A stretch of DNA of 64,000 bases from TMED-70 sp036164085 (GCA_036164085.1 JAYZJV010000021.1:105641-169640), one strand, 5' to 3'. Shown: positions 26,064 through 35,760, numbered from the stretch's first letter. The notes: a model not told the origin generated them from the letters alone. Program-made: numbers and translations.

Positions 26064-27448
26064 TATTTCAATCCCATCTGGGTATTTAGTCTTTGAGCCT
26101 CACTTGGAGCACCGTAATCTTTTATCCATTTCTCCTCTATTTGATTGCGCCAATCATCTGCTAATTTTGTTAGTTCTTTAGTAATTTTAGGTTCTTTATC
26201 TGCAAGATTAATGGATTCACTAATATCTTCTTCTAAATTTGACAGATGCACCTCAGGAACTGGTCCATAGGCATCTATTAATTTCCCTTTGAGAACTAAT
26301 TTCCATTTACCTTTTCTTACTGCAGTTTGATCTAAATATTCCCAAAACATTATTCTTTCAGAGTTAGAATCTTTTCCATTAGCTAAATTTATTAAACTTT
26401 TACCATCTAAATAATGATCATTTAGATTCACACCTGCAGCATCTAAAATAGTTGGAGCAATGTCCATAGAAGCACAAGGTTCACTGGATACAATGCCTGT
26501 TTGGATTTTACCTGGCCAGTGCATTATTCCAGGCTCTCTAATTCCACCCTCAAATAAACTTCCTTTATGTCCTTTGAATTCTCCTGCAGTTCCACCATAA
26601 TAAGGATCTAAATTGCTATCTAACCAATTTCTGGTTTCTCGTGAAGGCCCATTATCAGATGTAAAAAATGTTAAAGTATTATCCTCAACACCTAATCTTT
26701 TTAATTCATCCATAATATTACCTACTGAATCATCCATTGCGCTTAACATTGCAGCCATTACCTGTCTGTCCCATGGAAGATGTGAAAATCTATCCATATA
26801 TTTTTTAGGTGCATGCATAGGATAATGAGGAGCATTAAATGGAACATATAAGAAAAAAGGTTTATCATCAGATGTCATTTTTCTTAGATATTCTATGCAT
26901 TTCTCTGTAATCATTTCTGTAAAATAATCACCATCCATCCATACTTCTTCCTCATTTTCCCATAAGTCATGGGTAGGGTTTACTTGAGGTAAAATGTTAT
27001 CTTTGGTGTTGGCTCCATAGTAGTAAATATGAGAATAATAATCAACATTTCCAGCTAAAAAACCAAACCAGTCATCAAATCCATGATTATTAGGTCTAGA
27101 CTTTTTTTCAAGTCCCAGATGCCATTTTCCTACCATGGCAGTATTATATCCCTCTGATTTTAAAATTTTAGGAAGAGTTGGTGTAGACTCAGGCAAACCA
27201 GCTGCCTTTCTGTGACCAGGCAAAATACCTCTAATTCCTGTATTCCCAGGATACCTTCCTGTTAGTAGTGCAGCACGAGCTGGGCTACATACTGGACAAT
27301 TTGTATACCAATCAGTAAATCTAATTCCTTCTGAAGCTAATTTATCAAGAGAAGGGGTCTTGAAATCAGTTGCACCCATGCATGAAAGATCTCCATATCC
27401 TTGGTCATCAGTTAGAAAGACAATAAAATTTGGTTTTTTATTAGACAT
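26063..27448 (-). CDS. Sulfatase (arylsulfatase family)
   Basis: A 461-residue sulfatase. IVFLTDDQGYGD has the calcium-ligand Asp14-Asp15, and VCSPARAALLTGRYPG holds the CxPxR motif with Cys54 as the formylglycine precursor. HAPHYPMHAPKKYMDR-like and FFTSDNGPSRE blocks supply the further metal and sulfate contacts. There is no signal peptide, so it seems cytoplasmic, unlike many marine polysaccharide sulfatases. Activity needs a formylglycine-generating enzyme, not in this window. Coupled to the FAD oxidase downstream. Confidence 0.93.
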   Translation of the reverse strand: MSNKKPNFIVFLTDDQGYGDLSCMGATDFKTPSLDKLASEGIRFTDWYTNCPVCSPARAALLTGRYPGNTGIRGILPGHRKAAGLPESTPTLPKILKSEGYNTAMVGKWHLGLEKKSRPNNHGFDDWFGFLAGNVDYYSHIYYYGANTKDNILPQVNPTHDLWENEEEVWMDGDYFTEMITEKCIEYLRKMTSDDKPFFLYVPFNAPHYPMHAPKKYMDRFSHLPWDRQVMAAMLSAMDDSVGNIMDELKRLGVEDNTLTFFTSDNGPSRETRNWLDSNLDPYYGGTAGEFKGHKGSLFEGGIREPGIMHWPGKIQTGIVSSEPCASMDIAPTILDAAGVNLNDHYLDGKSLINLANGKDSNSERIMFWEYLDQTAVRKGKWKLVLKGKLIDAYGPVPEVHLSNLEEDISESINLADKEPKITKELTKLADDWRNQIEEKWIKDYGAPSEAQRLNTQMGLK

Positions 27449-27549
27449 ATTTTTTCCTTTTTAGAAATTACTATTAGGTTTTTAAAGATACTATGAAAGT
27501 TGTAATTTATTTTCTATATTCTTTGAGAGAAAAAATTATTAATTGGCTA

Positions 27550-28968
27550 TCATCTACCCCATACTCCTACAATATTATCTGTCCAACCACCACCCCATGG
27601 CCAATCAGCGTCTGTATAAGCATGAGCATTCCACTCATTACTTGGTAGTACAGGTTGTAAAACCCAAGTTCCATCATCAATTAAGTTCCCATAAGTATCT
27701 CTTGCACCATGAATATCTTGATACCAAAAAATATAACAATATTGATATTGCGAGCCTGCATCGCCGCACTCTCTATTTATCCATACAGGTTTATTATTTA
27801 TCTGAGAATGATACTCGTACTCTCCAGAGTAATGGATATCATCATTGACTTGAACTTTTAAACCTGGAGGTCCAAAGAAGTCATTAAAAAAATCCTTTTG
27901 TTCAAAAAGATCATTAAATGTTTTTTCTCTTTTCATAGATCTCATTCCAAGATCAATATCTACTAGCCACCAGTTAATGAAAAGTTTCCCATCATTAGTC
28001 ATTTTTATGGGATCTATAATTCCAAGTTTACCTCCTTGTAAAAATAGGAGTTGTCCTTGATAACAATCCGATGCTCTTGTTCCGAAAGTTATAGTATAAA
28101 CTTCATCCTTAATTCCCTCATAACTGAAAGCTCCTTCAGCGATTGGAGAAATTACTCCATCGTAGACTCCCCAAGTTACATTAGACATATTTCCATTTTG
28201 AGTTATATACCCTTGATATCCGTTATGGCCACTTCCACAAAGACCTTCACCTCCATCAACGACGTAACCATACTTAATATCTGGATTTGCATAACCACTT
28301 TGAGTACTGTAGAAATAACCAATCTCATCCTTTATTGAACCAACAGAAAACAAATTTGCAAATTTTTCTTGTCCTATATAAAAACTTTCACCTTCAGATA
28401 GCAATAATCTTCCCCATTGGAGGCCATCTACATCCCCCATAACCTTTTCTTTAGCTAATTCTTCTAACCAATAATCATCGAGACTTAATAGTGCTGCTCT
28501 CTTAAATGAAACATCTTGATTAAATATGTGAATTGAATTTCTTACATTCTTATTAGTATTAGAAGAGATTTCAGGTTCTGGCGGAGGGATAGGAGTAGGA
28601 GTAGGATTAGATGCTATATCAAATATATTTCCAATTGCTTTTTCAGCTACAGATATAGTGTTTTCTGTAGTTTCGTAAACAATTCTTCTAGGTTCATTTT
28701 TTTGTATTATATTTATTACAGGCCAAATTCTTCCAGTCGGAGTAGGTGTTGGATTAAATATCCTTAATTTTCTTATAGGCTTAGGTTTTTCTCTTAAAAC
28801 TTCTACAGTAGTTTCTACATTTTTCTTAATTATCTCAGGAGCAACAGAAATCTCTTTAGGAATTTTAGGCAAATCTATTCTTTCAACGACCTCATCAACA
28901 GTCTTTTCTCCTCTACACCCGAATAAAATAAGTAATAATAAAGTTGGAAATAAAATCTTTTTTTTCAT
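27550..28968 (-). CDS. Lipoprotein of unknown function with Pro/Thr linkers
   Basis: A 472-residue exported lipoprotein: MKKKILFPTLLLLILFGC is a canonical signal with LFGC lipobox (Cys18). Residues about 20-165 are low-complexity and include NPTPTPTG (about 72) and NPTPTPIPPPEPE (about 121). The rest (about 170-472) is a Trp/Gly/Asp-rich globular domain with cysteines in GGEGLCGSGH, RASDCYQG, NRECGDAG and QYCYIFWYQD, which may form disulfides. No family recognised. The linker style matches the LRR lipoprotein at 1-1074. Confidence 0.8.
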   Translation of the reverse strand: MKKKILFPTLLLLILFGCRGEKTVDEVVERIDLPKIPKEISVAPEIIKKNVETTVEVLREKPKPIRKLRIFNPTPTPTGRIWPVINIIQKNEPRRIVYETTENTISVAEKAIGNIFDIASNPTPTPIPPPEPEISSNTNKNVRNSIHIFNQDVSFKRAALLSLDDYWLEELAKEKVMGDVDGLQWGRLLLSEGESFYIGQEKFANLFSVGSIKDEIGYFYSTQSGYANPDIKYGYVVDGGEGLCGSGHNGYQGYITQNGNMSNVTWGVYDGVISPIAEGAFSYEGIKDEVYTITFGTRASDCYQGQLLFLQGGKLGIIDPIKMTNDGKLFINWWLVDIDLGMRSMKREKTFNDLFEQKDFFNDFFGPPGLKVQVNDDIHYSGEYEYHSQINNKPVWINRECGDAGSQYQYCYIFWYQDIHGARDTYGNLIDDGTWVLQPVLPSNEWNAHAYTDADWPWGGGWTDNIVGVWGR

Positions 28969-29001
28969 AAATTTGTAATCTATTGGCCATTACCTAATAA
29001 A

Positions 29002-29211
29002 TTATACTTTCCAACCAGTTTTACTTCCACATCTTATACATCTTCTAACATTAAAGATTTCTTCCCAATCACCATCAGTAGCTACATAATCTAAAATACA
29101 TCTTATTACCTTATCTGTAGAGGGGAGATCATGTTTATCTTTTATGTGGTCGAGCATTTTAATTAGATCACTTTGAATTTCGAAGGTTACTTGTTCTTTA
29201 TCTCCTGCCAT
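29002..29211 (-). CDS. Small ribbon-helix-helix-like protein with a CxxC tail
   Basis: A 69-residue protein. QVTFEIQSDLIKMLDHIKDKHDLPSTDKVIRCILDYV resembles the strand-helix-helix of RHH repressors, cut here as EQVTFEIQSDLIKMLD then STDKVIRCILDYV. The tail RRCIRCGSKTGW carries a CxxC pair that might bind zinc with Cys in the second helix or across a dimer. The start is set by AGGAGT just before ATG 29211. It may be a DNA-binding regulator of the divergent BMP operon, a guess from position only. Confidence 0.65.
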   Translation of the reverse strand: MAGDKEQVTFEIQSDLIKMLDHIKDKHDLPSTDKVIRCILDYVATDGDWEEIFNVRRCIRCGSKTGWKV

Positions 29212-29411
29212 AATTACTCCTATTTTTATTAATTAAAATTAAATATATATAACTGATTTTTCTTGTTCAATTATTTATATTTTAGAATGAAAAATTATAA
29301 AAATTAAAAAATTGATATTTTAGTAACAAAATTACTGTTTTTTTGTGATATTTTTTTTTGGAAAATGATATCTTTTCTTTATCAAATAAAATTTCAATTG
29401 AGGAACGAAAA

Positions 29412-30596
29412 ATGAAGAATTTTTACAAACTATTTTTATTGTCTCTATTTTGTTTTTCTTTGTTAGCTTGCGGTTTGCTAGATACAGAAGAAGAAATAGG
29501 GTCAGATTTTAAATTTGGAATGATACTTGTTGGACCAAAGGATGACAAAGGATGGTCACAAGCCCACTATGAAGGAGGGCAATATATTGAAGAGATTTCG
29601 GGTGGACAAATGATAGTAGCTGATATGATAAATCCTGCTGATAGTCCAAACCTTACAGTTGACCAAGTTGTATCAGACATGATTGATGAAGGAGCACAGT
29701 TGGTTTTTGCTACTTCTGATGATATGAAAGACGGAATTCTTGCTGCTGCAGAAAAATTCCCTGATGTCCCTATGATTTGGGCTTCAGGTGACAGTGCATG
29801 GAAAGAAGGGAAAGCCTACAGAGGGGATTTAGCAAATCTGGGGAATATGATGGGAAAAATGGAATATGGGAAAATGATAGCAGGTTGTGCTGCAGCCTTA
29901 AAGACTAAAACTGGGAATATAAGTTTCTTAGGACCTTTAATTAATGATGAAACTAGAAGATTGGCTAACGCCGCTTATCTAGGTGCAAAACACTGTTATG
30001 AAGGTGACGCACAACTGAATTTTGAAGTAGTATGGATAGGATTTTGGTTTCATATACCAGGTGTGACTTCAGATCCCACCCAAGTAGCTAATGAATTTTT
30101 GGATGGAGGTTCTGATGTAATAATTTCTCACATTGATACCCCTGAGGCATTAGTGGTAACTGGTCAAAGAGCTGCTGAAGGAGAAGATATTTATGTAGTA
30201 GGTTATGATTATGAAGATTCTTGTGATACTGCTCCAGATGTCTGTTTAGGAGTCCCTTATTTCAATTGGGGCCCTAATTATTTGAATGCAGCTACTCAAG
30301 CTGCTAATGGAAATTTTGAAGCAGAATTTATATGGTCTGGACCAAATTGGGAAGATATCAATGATAAGGATTCTTCGTCAATAGGATGGAATTCAGGAAA
30401 TGGATTGAATGATGAAGAAAAAAACAAACTAGATTCATTTATAGATACTCTTTCTTCAGGGAAATTAAATCTTTTCACTGGCCCATTAAATTTCCAAGAT
30501 GGATCACAATATTTATCTGATGGTCAAGAAGCCTCAGATTCAGAAATTTGGTACACACCTCAATTACTAGAAGGAATGACTGGAGACAGTCAATAA
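29412..30596 (+). CDS. BMP-family ABC transporter substrate-binding lipoprotein
   Basis: Periplasmic-type binding protein of the basic membrane protein (PnrA/Med) family, which captures nucleosides. ATG 29412 is chosen because it starts the lipoprotein signal MKNFYKLFLLSLFCFSLLAC and GAGGAA lies just upstream; the longer frame from 29358 would bury that signal. GMILVGPKDDKGWSQAHYEGG is the first conserved block, and GYDYEDSCDTAPDV and the FNWGPNYLN block follow. It is the first gene of an importer operon, separated from the ATPase gene by a strong hairpin. Confidence 0.9.
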   Translation: MKNFYKLFLLSLFCFSLLACGLLDTEEEIGSDFKFGMILVGPKDDKGWSQAHYEGGQYIEEISGGQMIVADMINPADSPNLTVDQVVSDMIDEGAQLVFATSDDMKDGILAAAEKFPDVPMIWASGDSAWKEGKAYRGDLANLGNMMGKMEYGKMIAGCAAALKTKTGNISFLGPLINDETRRLANAAYLGAKHCYEGDAQLNFEVVWIGFWFHIPGVTSDPTQVANEFLDGGSDVIISHIDTPEALVVTGQRAAEGEDIYVVGYDYEDSCDTAPDVCLGVPYFNWGPNYLNAATQAANGNFEAEFIWSGPNWEDINDKDSSSIGWNSGNGLNDEEKNKLDSFIDTLSSGKLNLFTGPLNFQDGSQYLSDGQEASDSEIWYTPQLLEGMTGDSQ

Positions 30597-30604
30597 AAAT
30601 TATA

Positions 30605-30636
30605 GAGCTTCTCGAAAAGAGAAGCTCGGTTTTTTT
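30605..30636 (+). terminator. Hairpin with T-tract between binding-protein and ATPase genes
   Basis: GAGCTTCTC (30605-30613) and GAGAAGCTC (30619-30627) form a perfect 9-bp stem with a 5-nt loop, followed by GG and seven T. That is a strong intrinsic terminator shape, ending just before the ATPase ATG at 30637. With no promoter evident after it, it probably acts as a partial terminator or mRNA-end stabiliser. Confidence 0.85.
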
Positions 30637-32073
30637 ATGAAGATAGAGATAAAAAACATATCCAAAACATTTGGAGATCTTATAGCAAATTCCGAAATTA
30701 GTATTTCTATCAATAATGGCATACATGCTCTTTTGGGAGAAAATGGAGCAGGTAAATCTACTCTCGTAAAAATTATTTCAGGACAAATTACTCCTGATTA
30801 TGGAGAAATTTTAATTAATGGAGACCCTTTAATATTAGGGTCTCCGAAGAAATCAATTGAAAATGGTATAGGGTTATTAAATCAGGATCCTTTAGATTTT
30901 GGGAATTTATCAGTTTTAGAAACTTTTTTAGTTGGAATAAAAGACAAAAATCCTTATAGGAATCTTGAGAGGACCAAACAAAATATTTCTGATCTGTTTA
31001 AAAAATACAAAATCGATATTGAATTTTCAGAAAGAACCAACAACCTTTCAATAGGTGAACGACAACAAATTGAACTCATTCGCTTGCTTTATAATGGAGC
31101 AAAGTTAATTGTTTTAGATGAACCTACAAGTGCATTTTCTTTAGAACAAAAAAAAATGATGTTCAATACACTGAGAAGCTTGTCTAATGAAGGCATCATC
31201 ATAATTTTTGTTTCCCATAAATTGGATGAAGTTATCGAACTTTGTGATTCAGGGACTATATTAAAATTGGGAAAAGTTATTCATTCAATAACTAAGCCAT
31301 TTAATTCACAGGAAATAATCGGAAAAATGTTTGAAAAGACTCATTCTTTAGCAAAAAATGATCAAAATTTTTCCAGTTCTAAATATTTCAAAATTTCAAT
31401 TTCAAACAATGATTTGTTAGATAAAGAAAAAAAATATTTAGAAAATAAATTTCCTTATGGGTCTGTAATAGGAATAGCTGGTCTTCAGGGATCATCGAAT
31501 GATTTATTTATTAAGAATTTTTTCACAAAAGATATATCTGAAACAAAAATAAGATTAGATTCAAACAAAAATATTTCTAAAAACACATTTTATTATATGC
31601 CTGCAGATCGCATAGAAAGGGGTTTGTTTAGAGATTTGAATGTACTTGAACATTTTGGATTGTATAAAGCATCAGAATCAAAAATATTAAATTGGGAAAA
31701 AATTAAAGTTATTGCTTCAAAAAAAATCTCTGATTTTAATATAAAAGCTAATTTTTTCAATGAAGTAAGTGAATTATCAGGAGGGAATCAACAAAGATTG
31801 ATGCTTTCTCTTATGCCTGAAGTTCAATCTATACTTCTTTTAGAGCAACCAACTAGAGGTTTAGATTTTAATTCTGCACAAAACATATGGGAAACAATTT
31901 TATTTAGGAAGTCAAAAGATATAGCTATAATTTTTTCTTCTACAGATATTGATGAAATTTGGGATTATTCAGATATAATACTTTCAGTTTCAGGTAGATT
32001 GATAGTGAACATTGATTATAAAAAAAATTTAACAAAAGACAAAATAATTAATTATGTTTCAGGAATAGTTTAA
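30637..32073 (+). CDS. BMP/nucleoside ABC transporter ATP-binding protein
   Basis: A 478-residue double-NBD ATPase of the RbsA/YufO type. First half: GENGAGKST Walker A, SIGERQQIELIRLL signature, LIVLDEPTS Walker B and the His of VSHKL. Second half: a degenerate Walker A region (IAGLQGSSNDLF), LSGGNQQRLML signature and LLLEQPTRGLD. The degenerate second site is usual in this family. Energises import through the two permeases that follow. Confidence 0.92.
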   Translation: MKIEIKNISKTFGDLIANSEISISINNGIHALLGENGAGKSTLVKIISGQITPDYGEILINGDPLILGSPKKSIENGIGLLNQDPLDFGNLSVLETFLVGIKDKNPYRNLERTKQNISDLFKKYKIDIEFSERTNNLSIGERQQIELIRLLYNGAKLIVLDEPTSAFSLEQKKMMFNTLRSLSNEGIIIIFVSHKLDEVIELCDSGTILKLGKVIHSITKPFNSQEIIGKMFEKTHSLAKNDQNFSSSKYFKISISNNDLLDKEKKYLENKFPYGSVIGIAGLQGSSNDLFIKNFFTKDISETKIRLDSNKNISKNTFYYMPADRIERGLFRDLNVLEHFGLYKASESKILNWEKIKVIASKKISDFNIKANFFNEVSELSGGNQQRLMLSLMPEVQSILLLEQPTRGLDFNSAQNIWETILFRKSKDIAIIFSSTDIDEIWDYSDIILSVSGRLIVNIDYKKNLTKDKIINYVSGIV

Positions 32074-32075
32074 AG

Positions 32076-33122
32076 ATGAAAAATAACTTTGAAATACTGC
32101 AAATAAATTTATTGAGATTATTTTTAACTTTATCCATTATCTTTTTAGTATTAACTCTTTTTGGAACTTCACCTTTAAAAGTTTTTGATTCAATAATTTA
32201 CGGTTCTTTAGGTAGCTATTCTAAATTCATAAGAACTTTAATAGTCTGGGCTCCTATTTCTATGGCTTCTATTGCTCTAATTTATACCTTTTCAGCCGGA
32301 ATGTGGAATATTGGAATAGAAGGACAAATTATAATGGGCGCAGTTGGGGCAACTTTAATTGCCCGATCTTTTCTAGGAGATACTTTTATTTCTCCATATG
32401 TTCAAATTATTTTTGCTATAGGATTTGGAGGAATCTGGGGTCTTATTTGTGGATTACTAAAAGTAAAAGGTAATGTTCATGAAATTTTTAGTGGATTAGG
32501 ATTAGATTTTGTAGCCTCGGGAATAGTTATATATTTAATAATTGGACCTTGGAAAAGAGAAGGAATAGCTTCAACAAGTGGAACTGATATTTTTGATAAA
32601 GCTTCTTGGATACCTACAATCGGTCAAAATGGATTTCCTCTATTCCTTATTCTTATAATTTTGATTTTATATGTTTTTAGTTTTGTGGTTTTGAAATACA
32701 CTTCATTTGGACTCAGACTCAAGGCAACGGGAGTCAACGAATTAGCTACTCAAAGGTTTTATTTTAGTTCTAGTACTTTTATATTATTATCCTTTTTTAT
32801 AGCAGGGTCTATTGCAGGCTTGGCAGGGTTTTCTCAAGCATCTGGGGCTTATCACAAATTAGTGCCTTCAATTTCAGGAGGATTTGGGTTTTTGTCTATT
32901 TTGATTGTTTTAATTTGTTCAAGGAATATATATTTTACTTTTATAGTTAGTTTTTTATTTTCAGCTTTAATTGTTGGTGGCAGTCAACTGCAAATCAAGT
33001 TAGGTTTAGACCATAGTTTAATTGGAATTATTCAAGCAACATTTGTATTAAGTTGGTTGATATTTGAAAAATTAAAACTTGAAGAATCATTAATTAAAAA
33101 ACTTTTCAGGAGCAATCAATAA
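32076..33122 (+). CDS. BMP/nucleoside ABC transporter permease (YufP-like)
   Basis: A 348-residue inner-membrane permease with about eight or nine hydrophobic helices. MWNIGIEGQIIMGAVGATLIAR (about 84-105) is the family's conserved EAA-like block, and LKATGVNELATQRFY corresponds to the loop that meets the ATPase. It follows the ATPase stop by 2 nt and its stop codon shares bases with the next gene's start. Confidence 0.9.
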   Translation: MKNNFEILQINLLRLFLTLSIIFLVLTLFGTSPLKVFDSIIYGSLGSYSKFIRTLIVWAPISMASIALIYTFSAGMWNIGIEGQIIMGAVGATLIARSFLGDTFISPYVQIIFAIGFGGIWGLICGLLKVKGNVHEIFSGLGLDFVASGIVIYLIIGPWKREGIASTSGTDIFDKASWIPTIGQNGFPLFLILIILILYVFSFVVLKYTSFGLRLKATGVNELATQRFYFSSSTFILLSFFIAGSIAGLAGFSQASGAYHKLVPSISGGFGFLSILIVLICSRNIYFTFIVSFLFSALIVGGSQLQIKLGLDHSLIGIIQATFVLSWLIFEKLKLEESLIKKLFRSNQ

Positions 33123-34078
33123 TGTTGTTTTTTGAAAATACAATAGTGACAGTTATATCATTAAGCACACCTTTGATTATAGCTGTAATAGGTGAAACCA
33201 TATCTGAGAAAAGTGGAGTTATAAATCTTTCTGCTGAAGGGACTATTATGATATCTGCTCTTTGTGGATTTGCTTTTGGATATTTGACAGATTTCGCTTT
33301 AGTAGGATTTATAGCAGGAGCTTTAAGTGGTGCCTTTATTGCAGCTTTTATCTCATATTGCGACATAAAATTAAGAATGGATCAAATAGCAGTAGGGTTT
33401 GTACTGACCATTTTATGTATAGATTTAAGTAATTATATAGGTCAAGAATATGTGAGAATAAACGGACCAATAGTAACTAAGTTTTCTTTACCCTTGATTT
33501 CAAAAATACCTTTCTTAGGAAAAATTTTATTTAACCATTCTTTAATTACTTATTTTTCTATTTTACTAATTCCAAGTGCTTGGTTTTTTCTTAATAAAAC
33601 AAATTTGGGATTAGCTATTAGAGCTTCGGGAGAAAACCCTATAGCTGCACGATCAAGAGGAATTAATGTAAAAAAAATGAGATTAATCGGTACTGTTATT
33701 GGAGGTGCATTGCTTGGTCTAGCAGGAGCTACATTTTCTTTATATACAAAATATGGATGGTCAGAAAGCCATACTGCAAATTATGGTTGGATTATATTAG
33801 CTATTGTTATTTTTGGAGGATGGAATCCTTATAGAGCAGCAGCAGGAGCCTATGGATTTGGTTTGTTACAAGTTTTGGCTATTAAGGCTCAATCAGTTAC
33901 TTTAGCTCTTTCACAAATATTACCATTATTGCCATTTCCAATAATGATATTTATATTAGTTTTTATACAATACATTAATAGAAGAGATAGAAGAAATTTT
34001 CCTAAATTTATACTATCTATATTAGGGGGGAATCAGCCTGAAGCGCTCGGAAGAAAACTTCCTGAAGATGTGAAATGA
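33122..34078 (+). CDS. BMP/nucleoside ABC transporter permease (YufQ-like)
   Basis: A 318-residue permease, partner of the preceding one. ISEKSGVINLSAEGTIMISAL (about 27-47) is the matching conserved block, and IRASGENPIAARSRGINV the ATPase-contacting loop. CAGGAG lies a few bases before ATG 33122. Together with 30637-33122 it completes an importer of purine/pyrimidine nucleosides by family analogy. Confidence 0.9.
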   Translation: MLFFENTIVTVISLSTPLIIAVIGETISEKSGVINLSAEGTIMISALCGFAFGYLTDFALVGFIAGALSGAFIAAFISYCDIKLRMDQIAVGFVLTILCIDLSNYIGQEYVRINGPIVTKFSLPLISKIPFLGKILFNHSLITYFSILLIPSAWFFLNKTNLGLAIRASGENPIAARSRGINVKKMRLIGTVIGGALLGLAGATFSLYTKYGWSESHTANYGWIILAIVIFGGWNPYRAAAGAYGFGLLQVLAIKAQSVTLALSQILPLLPFPIMIFILVFIQYINRRDRRNFPKFILSILGGNQPEALGRKLPEDVK

Positions 34079-34079
34079 T

Positions 34080-34658
34080 ATGAAAGATATTGAGATTTCA
34101 GATATAAAAGTTTTGTGGAATAGTGATGAAATAGATTCTGCTGTAAAAAAATTATCTAAAAAGATAATAAAACAGTTTAAAGAATATGATTCTATAAATC
34201 TTATTCCAATTTTAACTGGCGGTTTAGTTTTTGCCTCTAAATTGTTAATTGAACTTGAATCTTTGAAGCCAGGTTCATCTAGAATGTTTCCGCTAATTGC
34301 TAAAACTTATGGTAATTCTATAGAATCTCAAGGAACTAAAATATATGGCTATGAGTTTCTTTCAGATAGCTTAGAAAGAAACTCTCCAAGTATTATCGTT
34401 GATGATTTAATGGATACGGGTGAAACCCTTCTAAAAGTAAGGGAAAATGTATTAGGAATTTCAAATGATAAAGTTTATACCGCTGTACTTGTAGATAAGT
34501 TAGGGAATAGAAATAATATTTTTCATCCTGACTTTACATGTTTTGTACTAGATGATGATAAATGGATAGTAGGGTACGGGATGGATTATATTGGTAAATA
34601 TAGAGGATTAGACTATGTTGGATCAATTATAAAAAATCTAAATAATGAAAATAGTTGA
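34080..34658 (+). CDS. Purine phosphoribosyltransferase, HPRT-like
   Basis: A 192-residue type I phosphoribosyltransferase. SIIVDDLMDTGETL (about 102-115) is the PRPP-binding motif, with the two Asp residues. DDKWIVGYGMDYIGKYRGLDYVG at the C-terminus closely follows the hypoxanthine phosphoribosyltransferase pattern for purine binding. It starts 1 nt after the permease stop, which supports salvage of imported nucleoside bases. Hypoxanthine or guanine is most likely; other bases cannot be excluded. Confidence 0.85.
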   Translation: MKDIEISDIKVLWNSDEIDSAVKKLSKKIIKQFKEYDSINLIPILTGGLVFASKLLIELESLKPGSSRMFPLIAKTYGNSIESQGTKIYGYEFLSDSLERNSPSIIVDDLMDTGETLLKVRENVLGISNDKVYTAVLVDKLGNRNNIFHPDFTCFVLDDDKWIVGYGMDYIGKYRGLDYVGSIIKNLNNENS

Positions 34659-35760
34659 TATTAAAATAGATGTTATAGAGCGAGATACTGGTCCTTTAGA
34701 TGTAAAAGATGAAAGGTCTGATATAGGCGGGAAAACTACTCAAGGTATTTTAAGATTAATTACAGATGAAGGAATTGAGGGCAATGCCTTTATTGGAGAC
34801 CAAGCATCCTCTTCAGAAGATAGGATAAAAATAATTAATGATGTCTTAAGGCCTAAATTATTAAATATGGATTCGTCTAATAGAGAACAATTATGGTCAG
34901 AAGTTGATAATTTATCTGGACACGGGTTACCTATATATTCTTCTTGGGCGCCAGTAGATGTTGCACTATGGGATTTAGCTGGAAAAGAGCTAGGAAAACC
35001 AGTATATTCACTTCTTGGTGGAGAAAACAAAGAAATTGAACTCTATGCAACTTATCCACCAAGGCATAATAATCCCGAAGGATTTGTAAATGAAGCAGAA
35101 GAATTGTTGGAAGAAGGATTTTCAGCTTATAAAATCCATCCAGGAAATTTAAGCGTAAAAGATACCATAACAGTTATTGAAGAGGTAAGAAATTTAACTG
35201 GAGATAAGATGAATCTAATGTTGGATAGAAATCATGGGTATTCTTTGAATGAAGCATTAAGAGTAGGTGAAGCTTTAGATGCTAATGAATACTATTGGTT
35301 TGAAGATCCGGTTAAGACTTCAAATGTCAGAGCTATTAAACGATTACATGAAAATTTAAATACACCAATTAACATGAGTGATGCAGCAACTTTTCTGATA
35401 AAAGAGGCAGCAAATTTTTTGGCAAATGATTTGATTGGTATGATCCGAGGAACAACAAGAAAATTAGGTATTACTGGACTATTAAAGCTATCATCTATGG
35501 CTGATGCATTTGGTATTAATTGTGAAATTGGATTAGCTGGGAACTCTCTAATGAACGTTGCTAATTTGCATGTTATTTCTTCTGTTTCTAATAATTCTTA
35601 TTATGAATATTGGAGGCCAGAACACATACACCAATGGGGTATAGAAAATGAAATAAAAATCAACACAAATGGAAAATTAAATCTGCCTACAGCACCTGGG
35701 TTAGGGCTATTACTGGATGAAGATTGGATTGATTTCCACAAATTGGAAACTTTGAACTAA
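34645..35760 (+). CDS. Mandelate racemase/muconate lactonizing-type enolase
   Basis: A 371-residue enolase-superfamily enzyme. KxH is Lys163-Ile-His165 (YKIHPG). Metal ligands are Asp194 (LDRNHGY), Glu220 (FEDPV) and probably Asp246 in MSDAATF, an Asp where many relatives have Glu. The cap has VALWDLAGKELGKP and LLGG. It lacks the plain PHN/CHN motif of the other copies; CEIGLAGNS stands near that place. It overlaps the phosphoribosyltransferase by 14 nt. Substrate unknown. Confidence 0.85.
   Translation: MKIVDIKIDVIERDTGPLDVKDERSDIGGKTTQGILRLITDEGIEGNAFIGDQASSSEDRIKIINDVLRPKLLNMDSSNREQLWSEVDNLSGHGLPIYSSWAPVDVALWDLAGKELGKPVYSLLGGENKEIELYATYPPRHNNPEGFVNEAEELLEEGFSAYKIHPGNLSVKDTITVIEEVRNLTGDKMNLMLDRNHGYSLNEALRVGEALDANEYYWFEDPVKTSNVRAIKRLHENLNTPINMSDAATFLIKEAANFLANDLIGMIRGTTRKLGITGLLKLSSMADAFGINCEIGLAGNSLMNVANLHVISSVSNNSYYEYWRPEHIHQWGIENEIKINTNGKLNLPTAPGLGLLLDEDWIDFHKLETLN

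Noticed and set aside
30637..32073. Degenerate second Walker A in the BMP ATPase as a sign of decay
   Set aside because: A degenerate second site is normal in RbsA/YufO-type double ATPases.
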